This document shows positions 5,281 to 7,401 of a stretch of 7,401 nt of DNA, in pieces; positions within the stretch are counted from its first letter, which is position 1, and each line of letters begins with the position of its first letter. The translations under genes were made by a program, and so were the position numbers. A model generated the notes under the pieces. That model had not been told where the DNA came from and ran no database searches. It was given only the letters and a program-made list of their open reading frames with translations. The stretch comes from Robiginitomaculum sp. Its GTDB lineage: Bacteria > Pseudomonadota > Alphaproteobacteria > Caulobacterales > Maricaulaceae. The stretch covers positions 1,030-8,430 of the forward strand of contig NVVO01000016.1 of the NCBI GenBank assembly GCA_002733385.1. Reading direction: 5' to 3'.

Positions 5281-5655
5281 ATGAATACTTCAATGGACAA
5301 AAGTGTGCGCGCGACACGCTTTGCAATTTCAGATCTTCAAAACAGAGTAGCCGTGTTGGAAGCGACACGCGAAGACCTTGAGCGTCAAATGAGCAAGCTT
5401 AATGACAGCGTTCCGGAAGAAACGGTTGCGCCGGCTGCGCAAAAAGACGGGTATGTAGCTTATGGCTCCTATGCAAATTCCGTTATAGAGCGTAAGAAAA
5501 ACCTTCTGGTTACGCTGGGTGATATTGAGATGCAAAACAAAGACTTGAGCAAAGAATTGCGCATGGCTTTGGATACGCTGGATAGTTTCGAGCGTGTACG
5601 CGCTCGCCAACTGGCCGCCAAGGCCGAAAAAATGGCCGCCAGAAAAGCCGGATAA
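5281..5655 (+). CDS. Small coiled-coil protein, FliJ-like (flagellar export chaperone family)
   Basis: 124 residues, charged and mostly helical in pattern, with two likely coiled-coil segments (about 14-42 and 66-120) around a short Pro/Ala-rich hinge. The arrangement LxxRVAVLEATREDLERQ, then YVAYGSYANSVIERKKNL, then a basic Ala/Lys-rich tail resembles alphaproteobacterial FliJ proteins, which carry an AYxxYxxxxxxRRxxL centre. FliJ links the export ATPase FliI to the flagellar export gate. FliI is not in the window and the usual FliJ length is somewhat greater, so the call is tentative; an unrelated coiled-coil protein is the alternative. AGGTGA lies just before the ATG; Met5 is a possible alternative start. 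It is divergent from ctrA and closes at its own terminator, so it appears to be a single-gene unit placed under the ctrA control region. Confidence 0.6.
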   Translation: MNTSMDKSVRATRFAISDLQNRVAVLEATREDLERQMSKLNDSVPEETVAPAAQKDGYVAYGSYANSVIERKKNLLVTLGDIEMQNKDLSKELRMALDTLDSFERVRARQLAAKAEKMAARKAG

Positions 5656-5697
5656 TTAGCTAGCAAGCCAAAACAACAAGACAAGTCGGGGAAGAGC

Positions 5698-5729
5698 AGC
5701 AATGGCACAAATGTGCCATTGCTTTTTTT
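5698..5729 (+). terminator. Intrinsic terminator of the fliJ-like gene
   Basis: A GCAATGGCAC / GTGCCATTGC stem (5699-5708 with 5713-5722; 10 bp, or 11 with the next A-T pair) has a very short loop. Seven T's (5723-5729) follow immediately on the plus strand. It lies 43 bases after the stop codon. Confidence 0.92.
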
Positions 5730-5774
5730 GTGCCCAATTATGCTTGCGCCCAACATGCGTGTAATGCCTGTTGC

Positions 5775-5834
5775 GAATCGAGTAAAACCACGCCATACCA
5801 TCATGGATTCCGGCTAAAATTATGGCTAGGATTC
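5775..5834. promoter_or_regulatory. Three GANTC sites upstream of the uridine kinase gene
   Basis: GAATC at 5775-5779 and GATTC at 5806-5810 and 5830-5834 all match the CcrM target GANTC. The last two sit at the same position in two copies of a tandem repeat. The spacing to the start codon (36-95 bases) fits a promoter region, so methylation-sensitive expression is possible. No clear -35/-10 pair was identified. Confidence 0.45.
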
Positions 5835-5852
5835 AGACTAAGTTTCAGGCCA
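5805..5852 (+). repeat. Imperfect 24-bp tandem repeat, two units
   Basis: Units 5805-5828 and 5829-5852 agree at 17 of 24 positions. The best-conserved part is GGATTCnGnCTAA (5805-5817 and 5829-5841). They lie immediately before the Shine-Dalgarno of the uridine kinase gene. They may be paired operator sites or an untranslated-leader element. Confidence 0.5.
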
Positions 5853-5869
5853 GAATTTAGGAGAGGGTT

Positions 5870-6538
5870 TTGGATATACATATCATCGCGATTGCGGGCG
5901 GTAGTTGCTCTGGAAAAACCCGGCTTGCCCGTTATACATGCGAAGCATTGGGTGCGAAAAATTGTACCGTGTTGCGCCAGGACAATTATTATCTTGACCT
6001 CGGCGGGGCAGATCCGGGACAATCCTTACCTAATTTTGACCACCCTGAGGCTTTTGATTGGCAATTGTTTCTTACCCATTTACAACAGCTGAAATCCGGC
6101 CAGGCTGTAGACATCCCGACCTATGATTTTACCACCCACCGCCGCACCGCAATAACAAAACATGTTGAGCCAAAACCAATTCTTTTAATCGAAGGAATTT
6201 TGATCTTGAGCCAAAAAAGCCTGTTGCCAATATTTGATTATAAGTTTTTCGTGAGCTGCAATCACGATACACGATTTGACCGCAGGGTCAGGCGCGATGT
6301 GGCCGAACGCGGGCGGACATTATCCTGTATCCAGACACAGTTCCGTGACCAGGTCATGCCTATGCACGAAAAATTCGTAGAGCCAAGCAAACATAATGCT
6401 GACATCATTGTCACACAAGATCAATGTGGATTAGAGACAATTATGCAAGATGGCCCTTTGGTTAGCCTGTGTAAAAACTTGCTGATGAATAAAGCCCTTC
6501 CCAAAGACCTGTTGGGAGAAGACATTCTGTCATATTAA
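5870..6538 (+). CDS. Uridine kinase family protein (PRK/URK P-loop kinase)
   Basis: 222 residues, close to the usual 210-220 for bacterial uridine kinase, which phosphorylates uridine and cytidine in pyrimidine salvage. The P-loop GGSCSGKT is at 10-17. RQDNYYLD (37-43) carries the catalytic-region Asp. NFDHPEAFDW (55-64), PTYDFTTHRR (83-92), LLIEGILIL (105-113), the Arg-rich RRVRRDVAERGRT lid (138-150) and FVEPSKHNADIIV (169-181) follow in uridine-kinase order. I chose the TTG start because AGGAGAGG (5859-5866) lies a few bases upstream and the P-loop then falls at the normal distance from the N terminus. The C-terminal 40 residues are not recognisable. The family contains other small-molecule kinases, so the substrate is likely but not certain. 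The oxidoreductase gene follows after 65 bases with no terminator, so the two may be cotranscribed. Confidence 0.85.
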   Translation: MDIHIIAIAGGSCSGKTRLARYTCEALGAKNCTVLRQDNYYLDLGGADPGQSLPNFDHPEAFDWQLFLTHLQQLKSGQAVDIPTYDFTTHRRTAITKHVEPKPILLIEGILILSQKSLLPIFDYKFFVSCNHDTRFDRRVRRDVAERGRTLSCIQTQFRDQVMPMHEKFVEPSKHNADIIVTQDQCGLETIMQDGPLVSLCKNLLMNKALPKDLLGEDILSY

Positions 6539-6603
6539 AACCTGCCAAGAGGCTGTTTGCTGCTAAATCAAGCTTTGGATCACAATCAATATAGAGTAAG
6601 CAT

Positions 6604-7401
6604 ATGGCCATGAGCAAAACATGTATCATAATCGGGGCCAGCCACGCCGGCGGGCAGGCAGCCATTAGCTTGCGCCAAAACGGATGGACAGGAAGCATTG
6701 TGCTGACCGGCGAAGAGGCTTATCCACCCTACCACCGACCACCTCTTTCCAAGGATTTTCTGGCAAAAGATATTTTGTCCGGCGGCAAAGAGATAGAAGA
6801 TATTTTAATCCGCCCCCTAGAGACCTACGCAAATGCCGACATAACACTGCTCACGGGCATCAAAGCCCATATGATCGACCGCCAAGACCGGTTGGTGATA
6901 TTGGACGACGGCGAAAATTTGCAATATGACAAACTAATATTGGCCACGGGGGCGCGGCCAAGGGAGCTGCCAATCCCTGGCGCAAACTTGCCAAATGTAT
7001 TTTATCTGCGCAGTGCCGAAGATGTGCTGAAAATAAAAACCAAAGTTGAGAGCGGCAAGCAAGCTGTCATCATTGGCGGTGGATATATTGGTTTAGAGGC
7101 CGCCGCCTCCTTAACCAAGCACGGCATGTCTGTCACCGTATTGGAAGTTCAAGAGCGGATTTTACAAAGAGTAACTGCCCCCGTCATGTCGAAGTTTTAC
7201 CGCCGTATCCACAGGGAAGAAGGTGTAAATATCGTCGAAAATTGCGCCGCAACACAAATCAAACGCGACAAAGACCAACTGAAAACCATGACAACGAAAG
7301 GTGAATTTACCGCTGATTTTATAATAGCCGGTATTGGTGTTATTCCGAACACGCAATTGGCGGAAGACTGCGGGCTAGCCGTTGGCAACGGTATTGTCGT
7401 C
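6604..7401 (+). CDS. FAD/NAD(P)-dependent oxidoreductase, ferredoxin-reductase type, 5' part (3' end outside window)
   Basis: 266 codons are open to the last base. The N-terminal FAD fold is IIIGASHAGGQAA (8-20), with GASHAG in the place of GxGxxG, a variant common in BphA4/putidaredoxin-reductase-like proteins. YHRPPLSKDFL (47-57 region) is the conserved flavin-contact segment and LATGARPRELPIPG closes the FAD domain. A second Rossmann fold starts at VIIGGGYIGLEAAA for NAD(P)H. The visible end is IIAGIGVIPNTQLAEDCGL, another family landmark. Such enzymes pass electrons from NAD(P)H to a [2Fe-2S] ferredoxin or rubredoxin serving an oxygenase or P450; the partner is unseen. The second ATG at 6610 is an alternative start; the Shine-Dalgarno (gagtaag) is weak for either. 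The C-terminal dimerisation domain lies outside the window. Confidence 0.9.
   Translation, partial: MAMSKTCIIIGASHAGGQAAISLRQNGWTGSIVLTGEEAYPPYHRPPLSKDFLAKDILSGGKEIEDILIRPLETYANADITLLTGIKAHMIDRQDRLVILDDGENLQYDKLILATGARPRELPIPGANLPNVFYLRSAEDVLKIKTKVESGKQAVIIGGGYIGLEAAASLTKHGMSVTVLEVQERILQRVTAPVMSKFYRRIHREEGVNIVENCAATQIKRDKDQLKTMTTKGEFTADFIIAGIGVIPNTQLAEDCGLAVGNGIVV

Noticed and set aside
5093..5284. A 63-codon GTG-started frame on the plus strand ending in an ATGA overlap with the fliJ-like gene.
   Set aside because: It covers the ctrA control region, lacks a Shine-Dalgarno and looks like translated A+T-rich non-coding DNA. The ATGA overlap is the only point in favour.
5730..6092. A 120-codon plus-strand frame over the udk upstream region and gene start.
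   Set aside because: It overlaps the uridine kinase P-loop region in another frame and has no conserved motif; the kinase has the Shine-Dalgarno.
6665..6929. Small open frames on both strands inside the start of the oxidoreductase gene.
   Set aside because: Shadows of the real plus-strand frame from 6604, which runs open to the window end and carries both nucleotide-binding folds.
1..7401. tRNA, rRNA, CRISPR arrays or prophage genes.
   Set aside because: I saw no cloverleaf, rRNA-like sequence, regularly spaced repeat array or phage-type protein in the window.

Overview
The window comes from an alphaproteobacterium with a moderately A+T-rich chromosome. The clearest evidence is a full-length cell-cycle regulator, CtrA (4304-4999, minus strand), together with the linked order PPDK/PEP-synthase regulator - Maf - aroE - coaE (3787 down to 832, minus strand). 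From memory, that block sits beside the chromosomal origin in Caulobacter and Rickettsia (the 'RP001' side of the hemE-RP001 origin cluster). I cannot name a genus.

Layout. 1-634 (+) is the 3' part of a glycerophosphodiester phosphodiesterase-like gene. 687-853 is a small non-autonomous transposable element (MITE-like) inserted into the end of coaE; it now supplies the last codons and the stop of that gene. 832-3787 (-) is a tight four-gene transcription unit, ppsR-maf-aroE-coaE, with two 4-base ATGA overlaps. 3788-4245 is a gene-free, very A+T-rich stretch with a cluster of DnaA-box matches and an IHF-consensus site; I interpret it as the probable oriC. A strong terminator at 4246-4272 closes ctrA. 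5000-5280 is the divergent control region between ctrA and a small FliJ-like coiled-coil gene (5281-5655, +). It carries two GANTC (CcrM) sites and several CtrA-box-like TTAA motifs. The FliJ-like gene ends at a strong terminator (5698-5729). After a short region with three GANTC sites and an imperfect 24-bp tandem repeat come a uridine-kinase-family gene (5870-6538, +) and the first 266 codons of a ferredoxin-reductase-type FAD/NAD(P) oxidoreductase (6604 to the window end, +).

How the parts relate. In Caulobacter, CtrA silences the origin, DnaA fires it, and CcrM methylation of GANTC sites times ctrA transcription. Here a probable oriC and ctrA are direct neighbours, separated only by the ctrA terminator, and GANTC sites cluster in the ctrA and udk control regions. 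The ppsR operon leaves the other side of the origin and combines carbon-flux control (PPDK/PEP synthase regulation), nucleotide-pool cleaning (Maf), aromatic amino-acid synthesis (AroE) and CoA synthesis (CoaE). The strongest items for follow-up are the oriC-ctrA arrangement and the element-remodelled 3' end of coaE.
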